In this document: positions 35,727-47,713 of the stretch, piece by piece | Layout: the number at the start of each line of letters is the position of its first letter | How positions within the stretch are numbered: position 1 is the stretch's first letter | Assembly: GCA_012934845.2 (NCBI GenBank) | Contig: WNNJ02000185.1 | Coordinates: 248,001 to 312,000 of the forward strand | Direction of reading: 5' to 3' | From: Pomphorhynchus laevis | Lineage: Eukaryota > Acanthocephala > Palaeacanthocephala > Echinorhynchida > Pomphorhynchidae | Length of the DNA stretch: 64,000 nucleotides | Program-made: the position numbers and the translations under genes | Notes under the pieces: model-generated | The model's database searches: none | Told to the model about the DNA's origin: nothing | The model's input: the letters and a program-made list of their open reading frames with translations, nothing else

Positions 35727-38700
35727 TCAAGTTTTATCGCCTTCATTATCATCAATTTTATTCAATTCTAAAGCTGGCGGACATATAAAGGTTCTGTGAT
35801 GCCATCGCTCTGAACGGTCGATCATCCAGTGTGGGGTTATCTTACCATGTAACCTCCAATTCGAATATGGATTAGAGAGCAGCCTTTCGAATACTACAAA
35901 CTCGAGTGCGTCTTGTTCTAAATCAGGATTGCCGTAAAGAATTCTGCCAAATCTATCGTACAATGCTAAAATCTACACTGGTATTGTTAAAAATGATTAA
36001 ATTTAGAAAGAAAAAAATACATTGACTGTTTATATTGAAAAAGTAGAAAATACGATTTGGTAATTTGATAAAATCTTAAAATAATTAAAAATCAAAGCAT
36101 AAGTTAAAATGTGTTATTTTTATTTTAAAATAAAATAAAGAATTATTGGAGCAAAAGAAAAAATTAAAATTTTATTTTATATTTAGCTAAAAAATTGACT
36201 TCAACTTTCATCTTTAATTTTAGCGAAAAAATTCAAGGTTAGATCAAAAATGTTCCTTTCTTTGATCAAGCTCCAATAATTCTTTATCAATAACGGGTCA
36301 TTATCAACTATTTAAAAACATAAACGATTTTCTAATATAAAAACGAGAATTACGTAATAATAAATTACAATTATAAATTGCGTTGAAAAGTTATAAATTG
36401 GCACAAGTTAGTTGCGAATTAAATTAAATTATATAATTAAATTATTAGAATTAAATAATATTTCAAATTAACTACCAAATTATTTTTTACTTCAATTATT
36501 TTGATAATTGAAGTAATTTAAAATAATGTAATTTAATAATATACTATTGATACATCACAATAGCATAAATTGTTTGAAGTGACTTTATGGTTGAGCAGTA
36601 AAGTCCAGCAAATTATTTAAATTTTATAAAATTTAAATTTTAAATTTCATAAACAGTTAAGTCTACATAACTTTACGTTAGGTTTGTATTGGCCACATGT
36701 CCTGGTGTAAATACCAGCAAATGATTTTAATTTTGTAAGATTTAAATTTCATATACCGTTAAGTCTACATAACTTTGTAATAGTTTTCTAATGACTAGTA
36801 ATTGATATTTATCCACTGTATATCACCGTATATTGTGGCTTTAATTACACATTTAGAGGAAGCAAAATAAATTAGATGTTATATATATATATATGTTTTC
36901 TGGACAAATCATTGACTGACCTGCTTATAGAAAAATCGCATTGTAATTTGTGCAAATACCATTTTCTTCGACATCATTTCTCCGGTTCGAATTTGAACGA
37001 TCGACGGTGCTTGCAGTGAACGGACCCACTTCCATTCCAGGGATTTGTTTTCAATCGAGGATACAAATGGCTGTTATATTAACGCAATTAAAATAAAAGT
37101 AATCGTTTTTTACTAACCACGTAAGAAAACTCAGTGACCAAATCATGAAGCTTATCGGCGTCTCTCCTGGGTATGAAATATAAAATAAACAGGTAATTCA
37201 CAATATATTATTTGCTAATGACTAGAACGAATAAATGATTAAATTTATTAAATTAATTAATATTTTACGAAATAAATGCTTCCTTAAAAGAGCAATAAAT
37301 GTAAATTGTGGCTGTTACATCTCATTTCAAACGAGCACCTTCTACATCTGCGATACTGGTCGAAGACTGCATGCGATACTGGTCGAAGACTGCATCTTAA
37401 TATTTATCAACGACAATGGGAACATAGCTTATAATAATATAACATTTATTATAAAATATAAAATAATATAAAATTTAATATAAAATTTGATGTTATAAAA
37501 TATATTAATTTTCCATTAAGTAAGCAGTGAAAATGCCTGATTAACTTTAACTAGAAAACAGTAGTGTTGATTAAACATTTTAAGTTTGGAATTTTGGTGC
37601 TGAGACGAATTATCGTCCAATAAGCCTAACTTGCGTTACATGCAAGGTGTCGGAGCGATTAATTTTTAAATATGTATCAGCCCACCAAAAGCATTAAACC
37701 ATGTTAAGTGATGCCCAGCATGGGTTTCGCCCAAATCGATCCACAATAACTAACCCTGTCAAGTCACGTCACAGTACGAGTGAAGCGGTTTGTTGTGATT
37801 ATAAGGTAGGTATTATATTTTTCGATCTATCGAACGCATTTGACAGTGTTATTCGTTATATTCTTTTATATGTCTTACACTCCTACGGTATCGTAGGCCT
37901 ATTGGATCAAATCATTTCTAAAAAATCGTAGTTTTGCTGTAAAAATTAAACTCTCTCTCGAATTGGCATTTACAATTATGCGGAGTTACTCAAGGTTGTG
38001 TCCTCAGTCCACTGCTTTCAAATATATAAATCAATATATTCCCCTTAAATTGAACTGATCGTGAGTAATTAATGTATGCGGATGATCTGAAGATATGGTG
38101 AGTATTAACTTGCCCTCTCGATACACAGGTGATACAGTGACTCAATTTCAGTGCAAATTAAAAATAAATAATTTTTGAAAAGTTTTGTTATCGTAATGGA
38201 TTTTTGGAAAAATTGAATTAACATCCACATGACCAAAATGGGTTATGACCAAAATGGGCTAATTGCGTTGTGAATGTTATCATTCTAATTGGGATCGATC
38301 ATAGTTACCACATTGGAGGAAAGATACTTACTATTGTGTCAGAACAAAAGGATTTGGGTGTAATAATACACAAGACTAAAAACACGCTTGAATACTGACT
38401 TTGCTCACAGTAAGGCAGTTTGAGCCTTGCATTGCATGAAAAATTGCTTCTCGAGAATGAATCCTTCTGTCTTTAAACTCCTTTATTGTTCTTTGGTTCG
38501 TCTGCATCTTGAGTATTGTATTCAAGCTGTTCTTCATGTACTAAAAAAATAAATTATCGATCTTGAATTAGTGCTTCGTCGCGGGTCTCGAATTTGCTTT
38601 CATAATTCATATTCGTACGAGGACAGGTTATCCTTGTTAGGTTTATCTTCAATGAGACAAAGACTACTGTATATTGATCTCTTGTCAATGTGGGCAGTTG

Positions 38701-41700
38701 TCAAATCCTTTGAAGAATATTCCACAAATGTTATAAAGTTTAGAAATACAAATTGTCGTGGACATCGCCTAACCCTCTATAAATTTCCTCCTGGTAAAAA
38801 TCCTCGAATAATGAGACACTCCCATCGTGTAATCAACATTTGGAATGCACGACCTGAGGAAATTGCTTGTGTCTCCAGTTATTCACATTTTAAACTTCAA
38901 GTGAGGAAATTGAATCATGACAGCTCGAACCATCAATTAGTCTTGAAACCCATTCAGCTGATTACATTCTACATTTTATTTTTTTATTTTTTTAATATCA
39001 ACAGTGAACAGACTGAACAGCCATTTGGCGCTTTGTCTTTAAAAAAAAAGATTTATTTTAACGTGGCAAATGCGTGCCAGCGCACGCTTACATGACCACA
39101 ACAAAACAAAAATGTAAATCATGTGTCGAGAAGGTGTGAATGGAGGAGGTGTTTGAATGTGATATAGGAGGGAGCGCGGCGGAAGTCGAGGGGGAGTTGA
39201 TTCCGGGCGAGTGAGGCGGCGAAGAGGATGGATCGAAGACCATAGTTGTTGGAGTAATTGGGAATGTGGAGTAAGAGGGTATGACGGGAACGCAGCGATA
39301 GCAAGGCGGGGCGAGTGTCGTCTAAGAAAGGAAGGTACATCTCTTTTCAAACAAGCACCTTCTACATCTGCGATACTGCTCGAAGGCTGCATCTTAATAT
39401 TTATCAACGGCAATGGGAACATAACAAGTTATTAAAATGTTGATGTGATAGTGTTATTGTGTCATTCCAGACTGTTGTTATTGAGCGGTACAAAATGTAA
39501 CCACTTACTGATCCGTAACAAAGTGTTTATAGGCAGCTATGTCATAGAGAGTCGTAGGATACAACAAGTTTCTAGCATATCCAATATTGGAGTAATAGTT
39601 GGTCATAATATTAGCACTCGACTTCACTTATAGCTGTGCTTAGCAGATTCATTCGGCTACTCGGACTTTTAAGGCATTATTTCGATCATCATGTTATACA
39701 CGTATCCTGTTGCTCACCCACAATTTCACAAGGATATGCAACATTTTGAGAGAGTATTACGTAGAGTCGCTAGTTTGGTTGAATCAACACGGTTGCTGGC
39801 TTTATGTCGAACGTATGAAAACACTTTAAGTATGCCCAGTTGAAATTTCACTCAAGCTGGTTGATTTGATGTTCGTGTGGATGACTCTTACAACATCGAG
39901 CACACCTGTCGATGTACATTCAATTTTAGCAAGACAACATGTTTCCGTGGACATAGATGCCGTTTATAAAGATCACTTCCGCTTACAAAAAAGACTTGTC
40001 TATCTGTGATCTAATTGAACGACTTTGGAATAATATGTCTGTCACAATAAGCCCCAATAAATTTTGACAAGTGCAGACTCCGACAGTGACTTTAATCTAA
40101 CATTTATCTTTTGGATTGTTTTTTCACATTTTCCCTTTATGCTGTTTTTATTCGGTTTTTATTTCTTGTGATCATTAGACGAGGTATGTTTTTGTTTGTT
40201 TCTGAATTATTTTTGTTTGCTTATTTTTCAAAATGCGAACATTAGATAAGCAAACTATATTTTCACTTAAACGGTTTTTAACATTACAAGTCCCGATTAC
40301 GTTAGTGTTTAAACGTTTTCTTAGTAATAAGATAAAATTATGTACTCTTGAAAGTCAACGAACACATTTTTATTTAAATCACAACGGATTTTAAACACAA
40401 CTGCATCGAAAAATGATGACTAATGTTGTTGAATTAAAAAGCTTGCTAAGTTCGCTAATAAATTATTTTCTTACCTTTTTTTGATGTCCCAAATTACATA
40501 ATATGCATTATAACTAATGCCTATATTATAATATTATACAATATATATTATAACACAATATTACAAAATAGAATAATGTACTTATAAAAGTTATCAAAAG
40601 TAGGTAAATCTTTAATCAAATACTCGCACAATTTGGAAAAATTAAGTATAAAAATATTGATTTAATTAAGAAATCAAATAAAAAATTATTTTAATTTACC
40701 AAATATTTACCGAAAATATTTACTTTAATATTTTATCAACAAATTTAATGACGTATATCTTTATCGATAAGAACATTAAAGTATTAATTTTTATAATTTT
40801 TATTATAATTTTTATAATTTTTTCTCATCTGTTTAAGTTTAAATTTGTAATTCGTGATATGATCAGGAATAAAGTTTTATCGACATTTAATATTTTGCTA
40901 ATAAAAGTATTTTAAATTTGGATTTTAGTTTCTATTATACAAACTTTTTATTATACAGCATTCATTTTGACACAATCGATTTTTAGACATATCTAAAAAT
41001 CGATTTATATTTCTTCATTTCTAAAAACTTAATTTTTAGATACGGAAGAATTTGATGAAAACAAATGATTTTTAAGAAATTGTAAGTTTATTTAAAGTCA
41101 GCGATGATTGTAATCACGGAAATGATTGTAATCATGCATAGAAGAAACTGTCCTTGAAACATTTTTAAATCATTTGAAAATGGTAGTGCAATACGTTGTA
41201 GCACGTTTCTTGTGATTTTTACAATCACAAATGATTTATAATTATTGGAGCTGGACCAAAGAAAAGAGGAACTTTTTTTGATATTTCACTAACTTCTGAT
41301 AGCATATTCAGAAAATTACAGATTGTTTGCAGCTATCTAGAAGCTTGGAAAAATCGAAATAAAAGATCAACATGTAAAATGGCCATGACATTTTTAAGCG
41401 TTTGCAAAGAAAATAATTTAATTCCACGATATGCAAAGTTGGCGTGCGGCAATAAAAATTTTAACGACTCAGCATTCTCAAAAAGGTAAGTATATTATTA
41501 ATATATTATATTATTATATTATTAAATATATTATATTATGTTTTATCTATTTTATAAATAGATAAAATATATATTTTCATTCAAAATAAATAATTTGAAA
41601 TAAATAAAAAATATAATAATTAAAATTACTAGAAAAATAGATAAAGTATAAAAATAGAAAATATTATTTAAACCAAATAATCGTTTTCAATATCTTTACA

Positions 41701-44700
41701 AAATATTTAACGTTACGTCAGGTTTATTATTCGGCATGATAATATTGGAGTTTTTATAAATGTTATTTATAAAAACTTTCCTAATATAAAACCGAGAATT
41801 ACACATTTAAAACAAGTTAGCGAAATATCAAATAAAAATGTTTCTCCTTTCTTTGATCAAGCTCTAATAATTACTCATCAATAATGGATCATTATCAACT
41901 ATTTAAAAACATAAACGATTTTCTAATATAAAAACGAGAATTATGTATTAAAACTACCTTTCCAACTAAAACGTTTTTGCGATCGCTGCTATTCCTTAAC
42001 ATTTAAATATGTTATGTCTTTATATGTTGGTAGATGCAAATGCTGATAGTATAAAAGATTGAACAGATAATCATTTTGTCACATTCGATATGAGTTATGG
42101 CATTCGATAATAAGTTATGTTTAATAAAATTTGATCTAGTCGTTTCTTTAAAGAATCGATTCAAACAATTTGCTTTAAACTTGGGGCTTATTAAATTAAG
42201 GTGGCATGTAACGAATTATTGTTTGTATGTTTTGCTAAAACGACCATTGTACTATATTCCTTATACTTCGATTTTCTTAAAAATTTACACAATCGTTCGA
42301 CATTATCAATTAAGTTGGGGATAAAAAATAACACCAACAGTATCTTCAACAACTTCTTAAAATTTCTTTTAGCACCATCACGGCATCAGGTCCAATGGGA
42401 TCTAAGCCCCCGGCCGCATCAGCACTCCGCCTTTCGCCTGAACCATTCAGGGTATCTTACCCCTGAGAGTCCAGTCGAAGTGGACGAAATAATGTCGTCG
42501 ACCATTGTACTATACTAAGGTAGCTAAAACCCTAACAAAAAAATTTAACTGCCGCGCATTGTTTATTAAATTTTAATTATTAGAATTTGTAATTGCAAAA
42601 ACGTTGTAGCAAATTAAAACAGTATCTTACTGCATTAGTGCATCATATGCGTTTATATATGATTCTTTAGCTAATGTACAAAAGTAATCTGGATCAAAAC
42701 TTTCCTCGAATTCTCTGATCTTTCGAACATGCTTTATATTATAGCCCTTGCTCATGAGATCACCCAATTTGTGATGTATTCCCTTAAGCGAAAATTAAAG
42801 TTCTACAAAATTGAAAAAGGTTAGAGAGTACCGACTGAATACTTGTCGACTTGCCGTCTTCTTTTCTTGGTACGTACGGCTCCATAAGCTCGCCTATAAA
42901 CATGGATTTTTATATTTAAGATCTTTGGATTGTTAAGGGCAAACACCGTCATTCTGATTTTTAATAGAATTTAAAATCAGAATAAGGTGAGAAATAGGGG
43001 CCGAAACCTGATAGCATAACAGTTCCTCATGATGACCTTTAATCCTTATTCTGATACATCGTCTATTATTTATTAATCAATTCATAAAAACTGATTTTTA
43101 TTTTAAATAATTATTAAAGCTGGATCAAAAATAATTTCGTCTTTTCTTTGATCCAACTCCAATAATATTAATTAATAATGGATCATTATCAACTGTTGAG
43201 GTAATTTTCTGACGATGCTAACAGAAATTAGCGAAATATCAAACATAATTTCCTCATTTCTTTGATCCAGCTCCAATAATTATTTATCAATAATGGATCA
43301 TTAGTATCAACTATTGAGGTAATTTTCTGAAGATGCTAACAGTAGTTAGCGAAATATCAAAAATAATTTCTTCTTTTCTTTGATCCAACTCCAATAATTA
43401 TTTATCAACTATTTAAAATTTATTTTTATTTTTAATTTTTTTAATTTTAATTTGATAGAAAATTATATAAATTTTTTATAACATAATGAAATAATTTTAT
43501 GGATTATAAATGTATATGCTTATTTGTTTGTAAAATAATTACATAACTATGCAAAATATATTTAAAACAATAAATTGTTAAAAAAGGATTTATTTTAACG
43601 TGGCAAATGCGTGCCAGCGCACGCTTACATGACCACAACAAAACAAAAATGTAAATCATGTGTCGAGAAGGTGTGAACGGAGGAGGTGTTTGAATGTGAT
43701 AAAGGAGGGAGCGCGGAGGACGTCGAGAGGGAGTTGATTCCAGGCAAGTGAGGAGGCGACGAGGAAGGATCGGAGACCGTAGTTGTTGGAGTTATTGAAT
43801 TAGAAATAGAAAATATTATAAACTTATTATACATTTGTTGTTTGTGACCATTTCATTGATATTCAAAACATATTAAAAACAATTGATTCTTTAAATTCAG
43901 CGGAGAACGTAATTGCAATTAGAAGAAAGCCTCACGTTTTTAGATGTCGTTGGTATAATAGCAAATGACAAAAAACATCTGTACATTACAAAATTTCAAA
44001 TATTCAAAATATTGTTTCATGGAATATCAATGTCCTAAACTTTTTTAAAATATCCGCCGCACATTCTTTGTTTTTGCGTTGTAAGATAATCGTTTTCTGA
44101 TAGAAATGAATTGCACATAGAATTACTCAATAGCTAAAACACGAATTAATAATATCGTTGTTTTATCCAAAGAACTCCGCCAAGGCCGGTTCCAGGCCCG
44201 GCTAAAAAGGAGGAGGGTTGGTGTAAAAATACCGTTTCAAACCTTTAACATAAAGAGTGAATACCAAAAAGCAAACTTGGCTAAAGCGTTCCCCGGAAGC
44301 GACTTACAGAGATCCCGGTTGGTCACTGTGAAGAGGTCAAAGAACGAGAGAACAGTAGCGATTGATTGCAGTGGAAGAGACTCATGATGGCATGCGACCC
44401 AGAATAAGGATATGTATCAAGAAAGTTATTTTATCAAATGAAACAAGTTGTTTAGATAGAAAAACACTATCAGAGTATTACTTACACAAAAACCGTATAA
44501 CATTACGATTAATTTGCCAAATATTAAAGAGGGTATTAAGTTGAATATTTTGCAAGGATTTTGTAAGCTGTGTTTGTCAATTTTTGTTTCATTCTATTTA
44601 TATTTTTGTATAGAAAGATATCAAAAACGCCTCAATACAAACATCGCATGGTATTTCTTAGTCAATTCATGAAATTTGACTTTTATTTTAAATTTCACTT

Positions 44701-45147
44701 TTAAATTTAAACTTGATAAAAGCTGATATGTTTCTTTAATAACGTTTTGCAGTATTTGTAACGTTATGTTACAACTACTCACGCGCCTTATGAGCTTCGA
44801 ATAAGGAAAATAAAAATTGATTACCTGTGCTTGACAGATTAATTGGCATGTAATTGAATGAGGTTTCTTGTGGCAATCCTTCCTTGCGAAAGAATTCACG
44901 TCTTGCTGCAACATCCATGGATTGACGTTCACGTTGTTTTGTGTAGCTTGGTAAATCTACCTGTTTTTAAAATTACATTAATAACGTCGTTGCAGTTGAT
45001 ATTCCAGTTTACCTTAATGACAGAATCTGCTCTAAGTTTACTAAATCTTGGGTCGTAATGTTTGTTTTTTCCTTTTGAATAGTAGAATCGCATGATAGTT
45101 TTAAAAGTCTTGATTGAAGACAACATGTTCCGCTGGAGTATGACCAT
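35727..45147 (-). CDS. MRPL45: Mitochondrial ribosomal protein mL45, complete, 7 exons
   Basis: Component of the mitochondrial large ribosomal subunit. Its Tim44-like domain lies at the tunnel exit and anchors the ribosome to the inner membrane (family knowledge). Exons in transcript order: 45147-45013, 44960-44825, 42893-42832, 42782-42631, 37166-37118, 37070-36921, 35972-35727. They total 930 bp, 309 residues plus stop, about human size (306), with all phases agreeing. Residues 1-22 are basic and hydroxylated without acidic residues, fitting a mitochondrial presequence. Conserved blocks: [118 protein letters not shown]. Met8 is an alternative start. It converges on TCERG1. Confidence 0.96.
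35973..36920. other. MRPL45 intron 6, with a foldback-family repeat
   Basis: 948 bp. 36225-36350 (TTTCTTTGATCAAGCTCCAA, TGGATCATT-like, AAACATAAACGATTTTCTAA) is nearly identical to 41815-41945 in intron 4. A second local repeat (ATTTAAATTT..., GTTAAGTCTACATAACTTT) occurs at about 36615-36685 and 36720-36785. Confidence 0.65.
37317..37430 (+). repeat. Short dispersed repeat with internal 23-bp duplication
   Basis: Starts ACATCTCATTTCAAACGAGC. The segment GCGATACTGGTCGAAGACTG occurs twice in a row. The same block without the duplication is at 39336-39424. Both copies sit just before LINE fragments in MRPL45 intron 4. Confidence 0.75.
37560..38960 (+). mobile_element. Degenerate CR1/Jockey-like LINE, RT to C-terminus
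   Basis: Blocks in order: [41 protein letters not shown] (RT motif A); after several stops and frameshifts the RT C-terminus; then [28 protein letters not shown] and [16 protein letters not shown], the typical tail of this group. It lies within MRPL45 intron 4, on the opposite strand to the gene. It is heavily mutated and old. Confidence 0.85.
39047..39335 (-). mobile_element. LINE family B 3' end, copy 1
   Basis: On the - strand it encodes the C-terminal tail [40 protein letters not shown] and then the 3' UTR with GCATTTGCCACGTTAAAATA AATCTTT. It is related to family A (LPFLDNSRP..., GCATTTGCCACATTAAATAA) but distinct. 5'-truncated. Copies 2 and 3 are at 43586 and 47292. Confidence 0.88.
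39336..40100 (+). mobile_element. Degenerate LINE fragment (post-RT region)
   Basis: Begins with the short repeat also at 37317. It then encodes [35 protein letters not shown] (the DLGV-like block after the RT) and further on [16 protein letters not shown]. Frames switch several times. Probably the same old family as 37560-38960. Confidence 0.6.
40101..42304. other. MRPL45 intron 4, remaining part with foldback pieces
   Basis: AT-rich. A foldback-family piece in reverse orientation is at 41240-41330 (TTATTGGAGCTGGACCAAAG, TTCACTAACTTCTGA). Another piece at 41815-41945 is almost identical to 36225-36350. Confidence 0.6.
42305..42500 (-). repeat. GC-rich structured repeat R2, copy 1
   Basis: On the - strand: CGACTGGACTCTCAGGGGTA AGATACCC, GGTTCAGGCGAAAGGCGG, GCGGCCGGGGGCTTAGATCC, then an AT-rich tail with GAAGTTGTTGAAGATAC. 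Copies 2 and 3 are at 48470 and 49105 (+). The hairpin GGGTA-AGA-TACCC corresponds to GGGGT-GAGAG-ACCCC in copy 2. Confidence 0.75.
42955..43110 (+). repeat. Dispersed repeat R1, intron 2 of MRPL45
   Basis: Clear copy: GGGGCCGAAACCTGATAGCA, CAGTTCCTCATGATGACC, TTATTCTGATACATCGTC, TTATTTATTAATCAATTCAT. Confidence 0.75.
43115..43410. repeat. Three tandem pieces of the foldback element, MRPL45 intron 2
   Basis: The block CTTTGATCC.ACTCCAATAA, TTATC, TGGATCATTATCAACT, TGAGGTAATTTTCTGA, GATGCTAACAG, TTAGCGAAATATCAA is repeated about three times head to tail. Confidence 0.75.
43586..43800 (-). mobile_element. LINE family B 3' end, copy 2
   Basis: About 215 bp, closely matching 39047-39260 and 47292-47505: 3' UTR GCATTTGCCACGTTAAAATA and the last codons of the ORF2 tail. 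5'-truncated, in MRPL45 intron 2. Confidence 0.88.
44165..44405 (+). other. Unidentified GC-richer block in MRPL45 intron 2
   Basis: Base composition shifts to about half G+C (GGCCGGTTCCAGGCCCGGCT, CGTTCCCCGGAAGCGACTTA, GATCCCGGTTGGTCACTGTG). No single open frame spans it. It is probably a decayed retroelement or SINE, but I cannot name it. Confidence 0.4.
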
Positions 45148-45554
45148 TATATCCTAGATCAGAAACGATTCCTGCTTATTAAATGTACATTTATCTAAAC
45201 TGATGAAGGCATTGTTTTATATTTAAAATTACCATATCAAATAATAAGATGTTTAATCATTTTCAGAAAATTCTTCAATTTTATTGAAATTAGATTATTG
45301 TCTTATTGCCAAAACATGAAAACAAATTTAAATTTAAATTATTAAATTAGCATTTTAAATAACTATTAAAGCTAACAAAATTACTTTTAATTTTGAAAGA
45401 GCTCAAGTTAAATTGATATTTTTAATATATACCTGCATTTTAAGATAAAATGTACAATTAATTCGATGAATTCATATAAATTAAATTTGTAAAATAAATT
45501 AGAAAATCTTTACAAATAGATAAATATAATCATTCATATATTTTATTTTATTAT
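45148..45554. other. Upstream flank of MRPL45
   Basis: AT-rich, about 400 bp before a foldback element. It must hold the MRPL45 promoter, but no recognisable motif was seen. Confidence 0.4.
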
Positions 45555-45696
45555 TAGATCTGGATCAAAGGAAAGACAAAATTATTTTTGATATTTCGCT
45601 AACTTCTGTTAACATCTTCAGAAAATTACCACTAAGATGCTTACAGAAGTTAGGGAAATATCAAAAATAATTTCCGCTTTTCTTTGATCCAACTCC
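45555..45696. mobile_element. Complete palindromic foldback element
   Basis: Left arm AGATCTGGATCAAAGGAAAG, TTTTTGATATTTCGCTAACT, AACATCTTCAGAAAATTACC. Right arm CTAAGATGCTTACAGAAGTT, AGGGAAATATCAAAAATAAT, CTTTTCTTTGATCCAACTCC. The arms pair along almost their whole length, with essentially no unique centre. This is the clearest member of the family. Confidence 0.85.
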
Positions 45697-45774
45697 TACA
45701 AATTCTTAAATTTATGAATTCTCATATGTTTTATGGTTTTAAAATATATTTATAATTTGCTACAATATCCAGTT

Positions 45775-46160
45775 TAAATAATATATGCATTTTTATAAAA
45801 ATGAAAAAATTTTAAATTTGATCTGGAAGAAATGTTAACAAATTTTAAAAACATTTTGTTAGAAATATATCCATCCTGATTTGTATTAAAATTTTTAAAT
45901 TTCCAGAAACTATTAGGAATAGTTGAACGACAATAAAAATTAAATAAATAAATATTTAATTCCCTCCCGATGTGTCTCAATTACAAGTTCTGTCCAAAAC
46001 CACTGATCGGCGCTGATATATAAGAAACAACTGCATCAGTGAAATAAGTATGTCAGACAACGAATTGATCATTTCTCAATTTGTGCCCCATTCGTTTTTG
46101 TCTAGTCTTTATAAATAATCCCAGAGGAATTAAATTACTTAGATAACCATCCACTATAAG
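45775..46160 (-). mobile_element. TIR element, inverted copy of the one at 16.1-16.9 kb
   Basis: On the - strand it matches parts of 16190-16960: the TIR end (GAAATATATCCATCCTGATT here in + orientation), a half foldback (CCAGAAACTATTAGGAATAG), and internal sequence around GATGTGTCTCAATTACAAG and GCATCAGTGAAATAAGTATG. It lacks about 140 bp present in the first copy and its far end is degraded. Confidence 0.7.
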
Positions 46161-47069
46161 AAATTCTTTTTTTTATCTACGGTAAAATGAGGAAAACTAG
46201 GATATTTCACCTGATCGATCAGCATAACACTTTTACATATCCGAAACTATAACGTATCTTGGATAAACAAATTCATTAAAACCTTGTTGAAATGAAAAGT
46301 TATAAATAAATGATTTTCATTACAATTATAATTTATTTTTCAAAATTTCTTCCAGATCAAATTATTTCTCATATATATGACAAAAATGCTTATACTAAAA
46401 TGTAGCAAAACTGACTAAATGTAGCAAAACTATTAAACTATTTCAAGAGCAAGATGACAACGGAGAATGTAAAAATAACAATTTATATATTATAATTTAC
46501 AAAGTTGAAATAAATAAACATTTAATAAACTTTTTGTTAAATATGTATTAAGAAAAATTCTTGAGTCATAAACATTTGAATTTATGTATTTATAACAACC
46601 TTGTCTAACCATCAGAATAAAAGTGCTGGTTGCTAATATTTATGAAATATGACATAATAATTTTTAAATGTTTCAGTACTTAAACTTATTTCTTCAACCA
46701 AAAATCTCCAAACTATAAAAGTATCTCAAAACAGTGTTTTGTGAAATAAACATTTCAAAAAATTGCGCTAAACGAAAAAAAAACAAAAAAAACAGAAGGT
46801 ATATCTCCTTAAAATGTCGTGGTTGGAAACGCAATTTAAGTTGTCGCTTAATTTGTGCAGTGATCGACAATTTTAAATTTAATTTTATAAATTTTAATTA
46901 TAATAAAAATTATAATTTTTTTAATTTTATTAAATTTTTTTAATTTATTTTAATTGCAATTGTAATGAAAATAAAATGTTTTAAATAAAATGTAATATTT
47001 CCCCTTACATGTGGCGTATTGGTTGATAAATAAATCTTTCAATGAGTTGTATTTGATAAATAGTAAAAA
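46161..47069. other. AT-rich, no gene recognised
   Basis: Only low-complexity A/T-rich sequence and short unsupported frames. It ends at the 20-bp target duplication at 47070. Confidence 0.5.
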
Positions 47070-47705
47070 ATGTGACAATTTATCCTATAAATTATAAAAC
47101 GTTTTCATATTCATCTTCCAAGTGTAACCGACAAACTGCACTACACCTTTCCTGCGTGAGCGAGGGGCTCTCAAACATGCCGAGGCGCAGCAGGCATATT
47201 ATGCATATTCTGCATTCGTTCAGTGAGATATGACACAAGACAAGTTTTTAAGTAATTTTATTGCATGTTCCCCTAATCCTCCGGATGATGATAAAAAGAT
47301 TTATTTTAACGTGGCAAATGCGTGCCAGCGCACGCTTACATGACCACAACAAAACAAAAATGTAAATCATGTGTCGAGAAGGTGTGAACGGAGGAGGTGT
47401 TTGAATATGATAAAGGAGGGAGCGCGGCAGACGTCGAGAGGGAGTTGATTCCGGGCGAGTGAGGCGGCGACGAGGAAGGATTGGAGACCGTAGTTGTTGG
47501 AGTAATTGGGAACAAGGAGTAAGAGGGTATTACGGGAACGCAGCGATAGCGAGGTGGGGCGAGTGTCGTCTAAGAAAGGAAGGCTGATGAACGATGGGGA
47601 GCCGACAGCGATTAGACGAAAAGTTACGAGAAGTCAGAGTTTGATGCGGATGTGGATTGTGAACTAGAAGAGTTGGGCAAGATATATGTGACAATTTATC
47701 CTATA
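47070..47705 (-). mobile_element. LINE family B insertion, copy 3, with target duplication and 3'-transduced flank
   Basis: The perfect 20-bp direct repeat ATGTGACAATTTATCCTATA lies at 47070-47089 and 47686-47705. LINE sequence (3' end at 47292, truncated 5' end at about 47685; - orientation) directly abuts the right repeat. Between the left repeat and the LINE 3' end are about 200 bp that are not part of copies 1 or 2. This is the pattern expected if the RNA read through the LINE 3' end and was inserted with its genomic flank. In one - strand frame the extra piece encodes a Cys-rich stretch (ECRICIICLLRLGMF, RCSAVCRLH) of unknown origin. Confidence 0.8.
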
Positions 47706-47713
47706 TCTAGTTT

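Noticed and set aside
39211-39435. + strand open frame at 39211-39435
   Set aside because: Antisense to the family B LINE tail; no independent support.
44621-44932. Independent small - strand gene at 44621-44932
   Set aside because: It overlaps MRPL45 exon 2 in a different frame; the exon 2 frame matches the conserved mL45 sequence.
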